This document shows positions 46,719 to 55,044 of a stretch of 64,000 nucleotides of DNA, one piece after another. The notes under the pieces are model-generated. The model had not been told where the DNA came from. It saw only the letters and a program-made list of their open reading frames with translations, and made no database searches. The position numbers and the translations under genes are program-made. Location: the NCBI GenBank assembly GCA_028281465.1, contig JANQJV010000018.1:1-64000 (forward strand). Direction: 5' to 3'. Position 1 is the first letter of the stretch. Every line of letters begins with the position of its first letter. The stretch comes from Azospirillaceae bacterium. GTDB taxonomy: Bacteria > Pseudomonadota > Alphaproteobacteria > Azospirillales > Azospirillaceae.

Positions 46719-48614
46719 ATGACCGAGGAAACCCTCAGCTTCCAGGCGGAGGTCAGCCGGCTCCTGGATATCGTCACCCATTCCCTCTACAGCGAGAAGG
46801 AGATTTTCCTACGGGAACTCATTTCCAACGCGTCAGACGCCTGTGATCGCGTGCGCTATGCCGCGTTGACCGAGCCGGCCTTGACGGCCGATGACCCCGA
46901 ACTGCGCATCATCATCCAGGTGGACAAAGACGCCGGCACACTCAGCGTTATCGATAACGGCGTCGGCATGGACCGGGCCGACCTGGTGGAAAACCTGGGT
47001 ACGATCGCCCGCTCCGGTACGACCGAGTTTCTCAGCCGTGTAACCGGCGATGGCCGCAATGACCTGTCCATGATCGGACAGTTCGGCGTGGGTTTCTACG
47101 CCTCCTTCATGGTCGCCGACCACGTCGACGTGTTCACCCGGAAGGCCGGCGACGCCCAGGGCTGGCATTGGCGCTCCTCCGGCCACGGCAACTTCACCGT
47201 GGCTGAGGCCGATGACGTCCCGCGAGGCACCCGGGTGACCTTGACCCTCAAGGCGGATGACAAGGAATACCTTGAGGAAAGTCGGATCAGCCATATCATC
47301 AAAACCTACTCCGACCACATTGCATTTCCCATCCGCTTCGGCACCGGCGACGACGCTAAATCACTGAACTTGGCCTCAGCCGTGTGGACCCGCCCAAAGT
47401 CCGAGCTGGACGCCGACGCCTACAAGGAGTTCTACCATCACGTCGCCCATGCCTTCGATGAGCCTTGGATGACCGTGCATTGGCGCGCGGAAGGCATGAT
47501 TGAATACACGGGATTGCTGTTCGTTCCTACCTCCAAACCGTTCGATCTTTTCGACCCAAAGCGCGCCCACCAAGTAAAATTGTATGTCCGTCGGGTTTTC
47601 ATCACCCAAGGTGCCGAAGGTCTGATTCCACCCTATCTGCGCTTCCTGCGCGGCGTGGTGGACAGCGAGGACTTGCCGCTCAACGTGAGCCGGGAAATGC
47701 TGCAGAACAACCCGATGTTGGCCAAACTGCGCTCCGGCATCACCAAGCGCGTGCTCAGCGACCTGCTCAAGAAGGCCGAGGACGCCGAAGCACGCGAGCC
47801 GTATGCCGCCTTTTGGAACAATTTCGGTGCCGTGGTGAAAGAGGGGCTGTACGAAGACTTCGAGAATCGCGACACGCTGTTGAAGTTGGTGCGCTTCCGG
47901 TCCTCCCGTGTCGACGGCTTGGTCTCCTTGGCCGAGTACGTTGAACGCGCGAAAGACGGTCAGGATGAGATTTACTTTATCACTGGCGACGACGTCACCA
48001 GCCTTGCCCGCAGCCCCCAGCTCGAAGGTTTCCGCGCAAAAGACGTCGAGGTGCTTCTGCTAACCGATCCAGTGGACGAATTCTGGATTCCGCTGGTGCA
48101 GACCTACGCTGAAAAACCGTTCAAATCCGTGACCCGCGGCGATATCAGTCTGGACAAGATCGCCAAGCCCGGGGGCACCGGTGATGCCGACGGCACGGAA
48201 CCGGACGCCGCGGCTCCGGCCGCCGGCGTGGACAATCTGGTGGCGTTGCTCAAGGTGACCCTCAAGGATGCGGTGAAGGACGTGCGCACGTCGGATCGGC
48301 TGACGGACAGCGCCGTCTGTTTGGTCGCGGCTGAGGGTGACATGGATATGCACTTGGAACGCCTACTGCGCCAACACCAACAGTTCAGCGGCACGGAGGC
48401 CAAACGTATCCTCGAGATCAACCCACGCCATGCATTGGTGCGGACGCTGTCCGGTTTGGCAGGCGAATCCGGGGCATCGGAGGTCTTGGACGATGCTGCT
48501 TGGCTCTTGTTGGATCAGGCCCGGATACTCGAGGGTGAACCGTTGCCCGATCCGGTCGCCTTCACACGTCGCCTGTCCGGCTTGGTGGAGCGTGGCTTGA
48601 CGGCAGGGGCTTGA
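46719..48614 (+). CDS. htpG: Molecular chaperone HtpG (Hsp90)
   Basis: Bacterial Hsp90, an ATP-dependent dimeric chaperone of 631 residues. The N-terminal GHKL domain shows EIFLRELISNASDACDRVRY, IDNGVGMDRADLVENLGTIA and GQFGVGFYASFMVADHVDVF; the middle domain has LFVPTSKPFDLFDPKRAHQV and YLRFLRGVVDSEDLPLNVSR; the C-terminal dimerisation domain contains FSGTEAKRILEINPRHALV. The ATG at 46719 begins the conserved protein. A TTGTCG-N17-CATATC pair near 46612-46640 is a possible promoter. The 3' end overlaps a 14-bp tandem repeat. Confidence 0.97.
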   Translation: MTEETLSFQAEVSRLLDIVTHSLYSEKEIFLRELISNASDACDRVRYAALTEPALTADDPELRIIIQVDKDAGTLSVIDNGVGMDRADLVENLGTIARSGTTEFLSRVTGDGRNDLSMIGQFGVGFYASFMVADHVDVFTRKAGDAQGWHWRSSGHGNFTVAEADDVPRGTRVTLTLKADDKEYLEESRISHIIKTYSDHIAFPIRFGTGDDAKSLNLASAVWTRPKSELDADAYKEFYHHVAHAFDEPWMTVHWRAEGMIEYTGLLFVPTSKPFDLFDPKRAHQVKLYVRRVFITQGAEGLIPPYLRFLRGVVDSEDLPLNVSREMLQNNPMLAKLRSGITKRVLSDLLKKAEDAEAREPYAAFWNNFGAVVKEGLYEDFENRDTLLKLVRFRSSRVDGLVSLAEYVERAKDGQDEIYFITGDDVTSLARSPQLEGFRAKDVEVLLLTDPVDEFWIPLVQTYAEKPFKSVTRGDISLDKIAKPGGTGDADGTEPDAAAPAAGVDNLVALLKVTLKDAVKDVRTSDRLTDSAVCLVAAEGDMDMHLERLLRQHQQFSGTEAKRILEINPRHALVRTLSGLAGESGASEVLDDAAWLLLDQARILEGEPLPDPVAFTRRLSGLVERGLTAGA

Positions 48615-48631
48615 CGGCAGGGGCTTGACGG
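48595..48631 (+). repeat. Tandem 14-bp repeat across the htpG stop codon
   Basis: GCTTGACGGCAGGG occurs twice in succession (48595-48608, 48609-48622) followed by a partial third copy, GCTTGACGG. The htpG stop (TGA, 48612-48614) lies in the second copy, so loss of a unit would leave the frame ending similarly. It looks like replication slippage. Confidence 0.8.
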
Positions 48632-48663
48632 TAGCCTCCAGTCCGATCGGTGCCCGTTGTCGA

Positions 48664-48688
48664 CTGGGGCCCGGTGGCCGGGCCCCAG
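48664..48688. terminator. GC-rich hairpin between convergent htpG and parB
   Basis: CTGGGGCCCG and CGGGCCCCAG form a perfect 10-bp stem with a five-base loop. It lies in the 90-base gap between the stops of the two convergent genes and could end transcription from both sides; there is no T-run on either strand. Confidence 0.5.
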
Positions 48689-48704
48689 CACCAGGCACCC
48701 AACC

Positions 48705-49616
48705 TCAATGGTCGTCGCCACCCAGACGTCCCAGGACCTCGTCTAACTGGTCGAGGCTCGTATAGCGAATTGTCACCGTGCCCCCCTTACCTTTTGGGGC
48801 AATGGCCACTTTGAGACCGAGTCGGGACGACACCTGCTTTTCCAGCGCCTGGATGTCGGCATCTTTGGTTTTCACCAACCGAGCCACATCTTTTTTGATG
48901 GCCGCTGGTTCGGTCTCGCTGCGCACCAATTGCTCGGTCTGCCGCACGTTCAGCCCCTGTTTAACGATGCTGTCGGCGAGTGCCGCCGGATCCCCCGCCG
49001 TCAGGAGGGCTCGGGCATGCCCGGCGCTGAGTGACCCATCATGCAGGTGTTTTTTGATGCCGTCCGGCAGGGACAACAGACGCAACATATTGGCAACGTG
49101 ACTCCGACTTTTGCCAACGATGCGGCCGACCGCCTCCTGTGTATGGTCGAACTCCTCCAGCAGTCGTTTGTAGCCTTCCGCTTCTTCCAGTGGCGATAGA
49201 TCCTGGCGCTGGATGTTCTCGATCAATGAGACTTCCAACGCCTCCCGGTCGCCCAGGTCGCGCAGGACGATCGGCAGTTCGTGGAGACCGGCGATCTGCG
49301 CCGCCCGCCAACGCCGTTCGCCACAAATGATCTGATAGGTATTGGCGTCGGCCGGATCGCGGCGTACCAGCAGCGGCTGCAGGATGCCCTTCTCCTTGAT
49401 CGATTCGACGAGGCCGTTGATCGCCTCTTCGTCGAAGAGGCGTCGGGGCTGAAACGGTCCTGGTTTCAGGAACTCGATCGGGACTTGCTTGGTCTGCCGC
49501 ACCTTGTCGAGCGACGCATAGTCCTCGTTGGCATCGCCGAACAGCGCCGACAGGCCGCGCCCGAGATTGGCACGACGGGCATCGGCACGGGCATCGGCAC
49601 GTTTCGACTCCGCCAT
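48705..49616 (-). CDS. parB: Chromosome partitioning protein ParB
   Basis: CTP-dependent DNA clamp that loads at parS and spreads. The 303-residue protein has an N-terminal ParA-interacting segment with LGRGLSALFGD, the ParB/Srx CTPase domain (PGPFQPRRLFDEEAINGLVE, CGERRWRAAQIAG, SLIENIQRQDLSPLEEAEGY) and the helix-turn-helix HTQEAVGRIVGKSRSHVANM with LLSLPDGIK, followed by the linker and C-terminal dimerisation domain (VTIRYTSLDQLDEVLGRL). The ATG overlaps the parA stop (TGATG); a GTG one codon earlier is an alternative. Two perfect parS sites lie within 3.5 kb. Confidence 0.97.
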   Translation of the reverse strand: MAESKRADARADARRANLGRGLSALFGDANEDYASLDKVRQTKQVPIEFLKPGPFQPRRLFDEEAINGLVESIKEKGILQPLLVRRDPADANTYQIICGERRWRAAQIAGLHELPIVLRDLGDREALEVSLIENIQRQDLSPLEEAEGYKRLLEEFDHTQEAVGRIVGKSRSHVANMLRLLSLPDGIKKHLHDGSLSAGHARALLTAGDPAALADSIVKQGLNVRQTEQLVRSETEPAAIKKDVARLVKTKDADIQALEKQVSSRLGLKVAIAPKGKGGTVTIRYTSLDQLDEVLGRLGGDDH

Positions 49617-50401
49617 CACGCCGCCATCCTCCGTTTCTCACGCTTCAGGACCTCACTGGCCAGATGGATGTAGGCCTGCGAGCCAGGGCAACGCATGTCA
49701 TAGATCAGGACAGGCTTGCCGTGCGACGGTGCTTCCGAGACCTTGACGTTGCGCGGGATCACCGTGTCGTAGACCTTGTCGCCGAAGAAGCCGCGCACAT
49801 CCGCGGCCACCATGTCCGACAGATTGTTCCGCTTGTCGAACATGGTCAACACGACACCGTGTATTTCCAATGTCGGGTTGAAGGTGCGTTTGACCCGTTC
49901 GATGGTGCGCACCAGGTGGCTCAGGCCCTCGAGCGCATAGAACTCGCATTGCAACGGCACCAACACCGCATCCGCCGCCACCAACGCGTTCAGCGTCAGG
50001 AATCCGAGCGCCGGCGGGCAGTCAATCAGAATATAGTCGTAATCGAGCGGCTGCCGGATCAAGGCGTCGCGCAGGCGGTACTCGCGGTTTTCGGCACTCA
50101 CCAGTTCCACCTCGGCGCCGGATAGATGCACCGACGACGTTACCAGGAAAAGGTTGGGCACCGAACATTCAACAACGGCCTCGTCGATTGGCAGATCGGC
50201 GAACAGCACCTCGTAGCTGCCGACGCCACGGCTAGCCCGACCGACCCCAAAGCCCGTGGAAGCGTTGCCCTGTGGATCGAAATCGATGACCAGGATGCGT
50301 TTGCCGACCGCGGCCAAAGCCGTAGCCAGATTAATGGCCGTGGTGGTCTTGCCGACACCACCCTTCTGATTGGCGATGGCGATCACACGCGCTGATGTCA
50401 T
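49616..50401 (-). CDS. parA: Chromosome partitioning ATPase ParA (Soj)
   Basis: Walker-type ATPase that positions ParB-parS complexes. The 261-residue protein begins RVIAIANQKGGVGKTTTAIN (deviant Walker A with the signature Lys), then LVIDFDPQGNASTGFG, YILIDCPPALGFLTLNALVA and GVVLTMFDKRNNLS. The ATG at 50401 is preceded by GGGAGAG. The upstream frame is open but not conserved. Together with parB it forms a standard chromosomal parAB operon after rsmG. Confidence 0.97.
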   Translation of the reverse strand: MTSARVIAIANQKGGVGKTTTAINLATALAAVGKRILVIDFDPQGNASTGFGVGRASRGVGSYEVLFADLPIDEAVVECSVPNLFLVTSSVHLSGAEVELVSAENREYRLRDALIRQPLDYDYILIDCPPALGFLTLNALVAADAVLVPLQCEFYALEGLSHLVRTIERVKRTFNPTLEIHGVVLTMFDKRNNLSDMVAADVRGFFGDKVYDTVIPRNVKVSEAPSHGKPVLIYDMRCPGSQAYIHLASEVLKREKRRMAA

Positions 50402-50436
50402 TTCGACTCTCCCGTCATACCAATAGGCGGTCTGTG

Positions 50437-51093
50437 TTACGCCTGTCGCCGTACCAGATCTTGGAGTCTGAGAATGACTCCATCGGGGTCGGTGACACTT
50501 GGCAGGCGTTCCACAGCCATATTCCATGCCGGGGCAGCAGCGGTCAATTCTTGATCGACTCGACGGCCCTTAGCAAACAGCGCCATCGAGCCAGGCCGCC
50601 AAAAACGGGCCGTGTAGTCGAGGAGTTTTGGTAGGGGGGCAAGCGCCCGGGCGGTGATCACGGCGGCAGATCGGGCCTTAACTGATTCGATTCGGCACCC
50701 TTCGACGGTGACGGCGAGACCCATGATCCGCGCCGCTTGGCGGAGGAAGCTGGCTTTGCGGCCATCGGCTTCGATCAAGGTGACCGGTACCGGAGTTAGG
50801 CAGGCCAGGATCAAACCCGGAAACCCAGCCCCGCTACCAAGATCGATCAGCGACTCGGCATCAGCGGGAACGTGCCAGACTAGCTGGGCCGAATCCAGGA
50901 TGTGCCGGCGCCAGACCTGTGACATGGTCGAGGGTGCTACAAGGTTGATGCGGGATTGCCATTGCTGAAGCAAGGTCACAAAACAGGCCAACCGAATGCC
51001 TGTTTCACGTGAAACACTGGCGAGCGACTCAAGCTGGCGAATCGCTTCAATCTCACTGTGGCAACGCACCGATTCAGGAGGCCAGCTTGTCAT
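50437..51093 (-). CDS. rsmG: 16S rRNA (guanine(527)-N7)-methyltransferase RsmG (GidB)
   Basis: SAM-dependent methyltransferase that modifies G527 of 16S rRNA, 218 residues. It has [51 protein letters not shown] (SAM-binding loop) and [20 protein letters not shown]. Residues VSRETG near the start are encoded by a perfect parS site (51001-51016). It overlaps the mnmG stop by about 20 bases, continuing the mnmE-mnmG-rsmG-parA-parB order known from many bacteria. Confidence 0.96.
   Translation of the reverse strand: MTSWPPESVRCHSEIEAIRQLESLASVSRETGIRLACFVTLLQQWQSRINLVAPSTMSQVWRRHILDSAQLVWHVPADAESLIDLGSGAGFPGLILACLTPVPVTLIEADGRKASFLRQAARIMGLAVTVEGCRIESVKARSAAVITARALAPLPKLLDYTARFWRPGSMALFAKGRRVDQELTAAAPAWNMAVERLPSVTDPDGVILRLQDLVRRQA
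51001..51016. promoter_or_regulatory. parS: parS site 1 (inside rsmG)
   Basis: TGTTTCACGTGAAACA is a perfect 16-bp match to the bacterial chromosomal parS consensus. It lies in the 5' part of rsmG and is translated as part of VSRETG. It is the nucleation site for the ParB encoded next door. Confidence 0.95.
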
Positions 51094-52942
51094 GGCCGCG
51101 TTTCACATGCCGTAGCAAAGCGACCAACGCCGCCGGCGTGACACCGGAGACACGGCCAGCAGCTCCCAAAGTGGTGGGACGCGATTGCCGGAGCTTCTGC
51201 CGCACCTCTGTGGACAAACTGCCAATCGCGTCATAATCCAGATCGTCTGGCAACACCAGGGCCTCATCCTTGCGGAACGCCCGAATGTCAGCCTCTTGCC
51301 GCTCCAGGTAGCCAGCATACCGGGCATCGATTTCCAATTGCTCCACCACGACTGGCGGCAAACTGCCCAACTCCGGCCACAGCGCCGTCAGCCGTGCCAC
51401 GGATACCTCCGGATACCGGAGTACGTCGAATGCCGTGCGGCGAACGCCATCCTGATTGGCCAGAATGCCCGCCTTGCGGAGCTGAGTCGGTGTTGCCGAC
51501 AGTGACTGGACCAGCGCCCGGCCCGCGCCCAACGCCGCGGCCTTGCGTCGAAACGCCTGTGTTCGATCCGATCCCACACACCCGAGGTGAATACCCAGTT
51601 CCGTGAGGCGTTGGTCCGCATTGTCAGCCCGCAGGGACAGTCGGTACTCTGCCCGCGACGTAAACATACGATAGGGTTCGGTTACCCCACGGGTGATCAG
51701 ATCGTCGATCATGACGCCGATGTAGGCATCCGCCCGATTCAGGGTGAACAACCCCTCGGCGCCCGAGGCCCGCATGGCTGCATTCAACCCGGCCAGCAAA
51801 CCTTGCGCTGCTGCTTCTTCATATCCCGTCGTGCCGTTGATCTGGCCGGCCAAAAACAGACCCGGCGCCCGCCGACACGCCAAACCGGCGTCCAGCTCCC
51901 GTGGGTCCACATGGTCGTACTCGATGGCGTATCCCGGACGGATCATCGACGCCCGCTCTAGTCCACGAATGGTCGCCACCAATGCCCGCTGTACATCCTC
52001 CGGCAGCGATGTGGAAATGCCATTCGGATAAACCGTTGGATCGTTCAGACCTTCCGGCTCCAGAAAAATCTGGTGCCGATCCTTGTCTGCGAACCGCACC
52101 ACCTTGTCCTCAATCGACGGACAATAGCGGGGTCCCACACCTTCGATCTGACCGCTAAACAATGGGGCCCGGTGCAGATTGCTCCGGATCAATGCATGCC
52201 CGTCCGGTCCCGTCCAGGTGATGGCGCAAGCCACCTGCGGCACCGTGATCCGGTCCGTCAGCATGGAAAACGGCGGCGGCGGGTTGTCGCCCGGTTGCGC
52301 TTCCAGACCCTCCCAATCGATCGTCCGCCCATCCAGGCGCGGTGGTGTGCCGGTCTTCAACCGCCCGAGCGTCAATCCCAGCCGTTCCAGCGTCCGAGAC
52401 AATCCCTTCGCTGGGGCCTCGTTCACTCGACCAGCAGGGATCTGCCGATCGCCAAGATGAATCATTCCGCGCAAGAAGGTGCCCGTGGTCAGGACCACAG
52501 CCCCTGCCGTCAGAGTCCGCCCGGCCTCGGTCACAACACCACTGACCCGACACGGCCCGTCGACGAGCAAGTCTTCAACCGGCTCCGCCAAGAGGGATAG
52601 ACCTGCCTGCTCGCGCAGCAGCCCCAGGATGGCGGCACGGTACAAGTCCCGGTCAGCCTGGGCCCGCGGCCCCTGCACGGCGGGCCCCTTGCTCCGATTC
52701 AGAATGCGGAACTGAATACCAGCCTGATCGATGGCCCGAGCCATCACCCCATCCAGCGCATCGATCTCGCGCACCAAATGGCCCTTACCCAGGCCACCGA
52801 TAGCCGGGTTACAGGACATCTCGCCAATGGTTTCCAGGCGATGGGTCACCAATAGGGTCTTGGCCCCCATGCGGGCGGCCGCCGTCGCTGCCTCGCAGCC
52901 GGCGTGGCCACCCCCTACCACGATCACGTCAAACCGTTCCAT
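51074..52942 (-). CDS. mnmG: tRNA uridine-5-carboxymethylaminomethyl modification enzyme MnmG (GidA)
   Basis: FAD enzyme that, with MnmE, installs the cmnm5 group at wobble uridine 34. The 622-residue protein starts [20 protein letters not shown] (FAD site) and has [79 protein letters not shown] and [20 protein letters not shown]. Full length. It is separated from mnmE by 67 bases that contain the second parS. Confidence 0.97.
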   Translation of the reverse strand: MERFDVIVVGGGHAGCEAATAAARMGAKTLLVTHRLETIGEMSCNPAIGGLGKGHLVREIDALDGVMARAIDQAGIQFRILNRSKGPAVQGPRAQADRDLYRAAILGLLREQAGLSLLAEPVEDLLVDGPCRVSGVVTEAGRTLTAGAVVLTTGTFLRGMIHLGDRQIPAGRVNEAPAKGLSRTLERLGLTLGRLKTGTPPRLDGRTIDWEGLEAQPGDNPPPPFSMLTDRITVPQVACAITWTGPDGHALIRSNLHRAPLFSGQIEGVGPRYCPSIEDKVVRFADKDRHQIFLEPEGLNDPTVYPNGISTSLPEDVQRALVATIRGLERASMIRPGYAIEYDHVDPRELDAGLACRRAPGLFLAGQINGTTGYEEAAAQGLLAGLNAAMRASGAEGLFTLNRADAYIGVMIDDLITRGVTEPYRMFTSRAEYRLSLRADNADQRLTELGIHLGCVGSDRTQAFRRKAAALGAGRALVQSLSATPTQLRKAGILANQDGVRRTAFDVLRYPEVSVARLTALWPELGSLPPVVVEQLEIDARYAGYLERQEADIRAFRKDEALVLPDDLDYDAIGSLSTEVRQKLRQSRPTTLGAAGRVSGVTPAALVALLRHVKRGHDKLAS

Positions 52943-52993
52943 ACCGGGCTATGTAGGCGGTTTTGCCCGGCGCGTCAAAGCCCTGGCAGTCTG

Positions 52994-53009
52994 TGTTTCA
53001 CGTGAAACA
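52994..53009. promoter_or_regulatory. parS: parS site 2 (mnmG-mnmE gap)
   Basis: TGTTTCACGTGAAACA, identical to site 1, lies immediately after the mnmE stop codon (53010-53012) in the short gap before mnmG. The two sites are 1,993 bp apart and about 9.4 and 11.4 kb from the presumed origin at 62.3-62.7 kb. Confidence 0.95.
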
Positions 53010-54356
53010 TCACTTGCCGATGCAGAACTCCCGGAATACGACGTCCAAGACTTCCTCCACGTCGACCCGTCCGGTGATCCGCCCAAGATGACGCGCCGCC
53101 AACCGCAAGTCTTCTGCTGTGAGCTCGGGTAGCGGCGCGGTCAGGCTTGCCATCAGATGATCCCGGCACTGCTGCAGGGCGTGCCGATGCCGCTCGCGCG
53201 TCATTCCCGGCGCCGCACTGGTATCGGCCATCTGGGCCACGCGGCTGGCCAGACTCTCCAAGAGCCTACCAAGCCCCGCGCCGGTGCGGGCCGAGACCGA
53301 AAACACCGGATATCCACCCCATTCGCCGCGGGTCTCCGTTTGCAGGTCGGACTTGTTCGCCACGATCAAACACCGGTCGTCGACCAACCCCGTCACAGCG
53401 CTCTGCCAAGCCAGAGCGCCAGCCGACGCATCGATCACCGCCAAGGTCAGATCCGCCTTATCGATTTCAGCGTGAGCCCGCGCCACACCGATTCGCTCGA
53501 TATCGTCCAAAGCCTCACGCAACCCAGCCGTATCCGCCACAATCACGGGAAATCCAGCCAAGTCCATGCGCACCTCGATCACATCGCGCGTTGTCCCGGC
53601 TTGGGTCGAAACGATGGCAGCCTCGCGCTGCGCCAGACAGTTCAACAGGCTCGATTTCCCCACATTGGGCGCGCCGAAGATCACCACCGAGATGCCGTCG
53701 CGCAGACGTTGGGCCCGTCGACCATCGGCGAGGTGTCGGTCGATCTCGTCCAGAATTGCCCTTACCGTCGGCTCCACAACCGCTGCCAAGTGTTCTGGTA
53801 GATCCTGATCAGAAAAATCGATGCTCGCCTCCAGATAGGCGAGGGTTTCGGTCAGCCGCCAGCGCCAGCTCTCATACACCTGTTCCAAGGCGCCATCCAT
53901 TTGCCGCAGGGCCTGGCGCCGCTGCGCCGCCGTCTCTGCAGCCACCAGATCTGCCAAACCCTCCGCTGCCGTCAGATCGAGCTTGCCGTGGTCGAAAGCG
54001 CGTCGGGTGAACTCTCCGGCCTCGGCCGGCCGCAGACCTGGGATGCCGGCCAAGGCCGCCAGCACGCCGGCAATCACCGCCCGACCACCATGCAGGTGCA
54101 GCTCCACCACATCTTCTCCGGTGAAGCTTTTCGGCGCCGGGAACCAAAGCACCAATGCCTGATCCAATGCGTCTCCGGTGCCCGGATCCACCAGTGTCCG
54201 CACCATCGCCCGCCGCGGCGCCGGCGTCTCCCGTCGACTCAGCGCTACAAGGGCGTCCGCAGCCGCACCACCGGAAATCCGTACCACCGCGACCCCAGCC
54301 AGCCCAGCGCCACTGGCCACGGCGTAGATCGTCTCGTTACACGCGGTCGAAATCAC
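53010..54356 (-). CDS. mnmE: tRNA modification GTPase MnmE (TrmE)
   Basis: GTPase partner of MnmG in wobble uridine modification, 448 residues. It has the N-terminal tetrahydrofolate domain (TIYAVASGAGLAGVAVVRIS, FTGEDVVELHLHGGRAV), the helical domain, and an inserted G domain with GAPNVGKSSLLNCLAQREAA (P-loop), DTAGLREALDDIERIG (G3) and VANKSDL (G4). It ends with the conserved CIGK motif, which carries the functional cysteine. The 5' end overlaps the ferredoxin gene by four bases. Confidence 0.97.
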   Translation of the reverse strand: MISTACNETIYAVASGAGLAGVAVVRISGGAAADALVALSRRETPAPRRAMVRTLVDPGTGDALDQALVLWFPAPKSFTGEDVVELHLHGGRAVIAGVLAALAGIPGLRPAEAGEFTRRAFDHGKLDLTAAEGLADLVAAETAAQRRQALRQMDGALEQVYESWRWRLTETLAYLEASIDFSDQDLPEHLAAVVEPTVRAILDEIDRHLADGRRAQRLRDGISVVIFGAPNVGKSSLLNCLAQREAAIVSTQAGTTRDVIEVRMDLAGFPVIVADTAGLREALDDIERIGVARAHAEIDKADLTLAVIDASAGALAWQSAVTGLVDDRCLIVANKSDLQTETRGEWGGYPVFSVSARTGAGLGRLLESLASRVAQMADTSAAPGMTRERHRHALQQCRDHLMASLTAPLPELTAEDLRLAARHLGRITGRVDVEEVLDVVFREFCIGK

Positions 54357-54703
54357 TCGGCTGCCGACAAAGTGGTCTGATCCGCGCTCAGCAGAAGGTC
54401 GTTGACCAATCGGCCAGCGACGACGTGCTCGGCGATGATCCGGTCAATATCCGCCGGCGACCCGGCGCGGTACCAGACGCCATCGGGATAGACCACCATG
54501 GTGGGGCCCAGCTCGCAGCGGTCCAGGCAACCCGCCATATTGATCCGTACACCTTCGATCCCCAATTCCTTGATCCGTGCCTTCATATAGTTTCGCAAAC
54601 GTTCAGCATCCCGATCTGCGCAGCAGCCGCGCGGGTGGCCGGTCGGTCGCTTGTTTGTGCAACAGAAGATATGCAGCCGATAATAGGGTTCGACCTTGAT
54701 CAC
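54353..54703 (-). CDS. Thioredoxin-like [2Fe-2S] ferredoxin
   Basis: A 116-residue protein of the thioredoxin-like 2Fe-2S ferredoxin family. Its ligand pattern is IFCCTNKRPTGHPRGCC for the first part and NMAGCLDRCELGPTMVVYPD for the second, matching C-x10-12-C and C-x3-C of this group, followed by a WYRAGSPADIDRIIAEHV helix. Partner and role are unknown. Four-base overlaps with both neighbours indicate an operon with mnmE and the DUF6489-like gene. Confidence 0.9.
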   Translation of the reverse strand: MIKVEPYYRLHIFCCTNKRPTGHPRGCCADRDAERLRNYMKARIKELGIEGVRINMAGCLDRCELGPTMVVYPDGVWYRAGSPADIDRIIAEHVVAGRLVNDLLLSADQTTLSAAE

Positions 54704-54951
54704 GCTTGTGTGTCCTTTCCCGACGCGGCGCGAAATTGGCTCTGGAACAGCCGATTCAACTGCTCGATCCCCTGCAGCCCCATAGGCAACCAGAGTTTCA
54801 GGAACCCCTCCGCATCCATGGCTGCCACGGATGATTTGACGCGTTCGGTCGCATCGGCGAGGATCACGTCCTGTAACGGCTTGATATCCGGGAAACCCAG
54901 AAACTCCCTGGCTTCCTGCGGCGAACAGTCGATTTCGATGGTGATCTTCAC
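54700..54951 (-). CDS. DUF6489-like small protein
   Basis: An 83-residue protein. It starts with a beta-strand segment KITIEIDCSPQEAREFLGFP, followed by DIKPLQDVILADATERV, and a helical end with LWLPMGLQGIEQLNRLFQSQ. This matches the DUF6489 family of alphaproteobacteria, of unknown function; the pattern of an acidic strand plus amphipathic helix recalls phasin-like or membrane-binding tails. GTG start with GGGGAGG nine bases upstream. It diverges from the DUF255 gene. Confidence 0.8.
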   Translation of the reverse strand: MKITIEIDCSPQEAREFLGFPDIKPLQDVILADATERVKSSVAAMDAEGFLKLWLPMGLQGIEQLNRLFQSQFRAASGKDTQA

Positions 54952-55044
54952 GGCAAACGACCTCCCCTGGACAGATGGCGGCGAGTGTGACCGCAGTGCG
55001 GGGACGGGCGCAAGCCGCATCCGGTGGCGCGCGGAGGACCAGGC

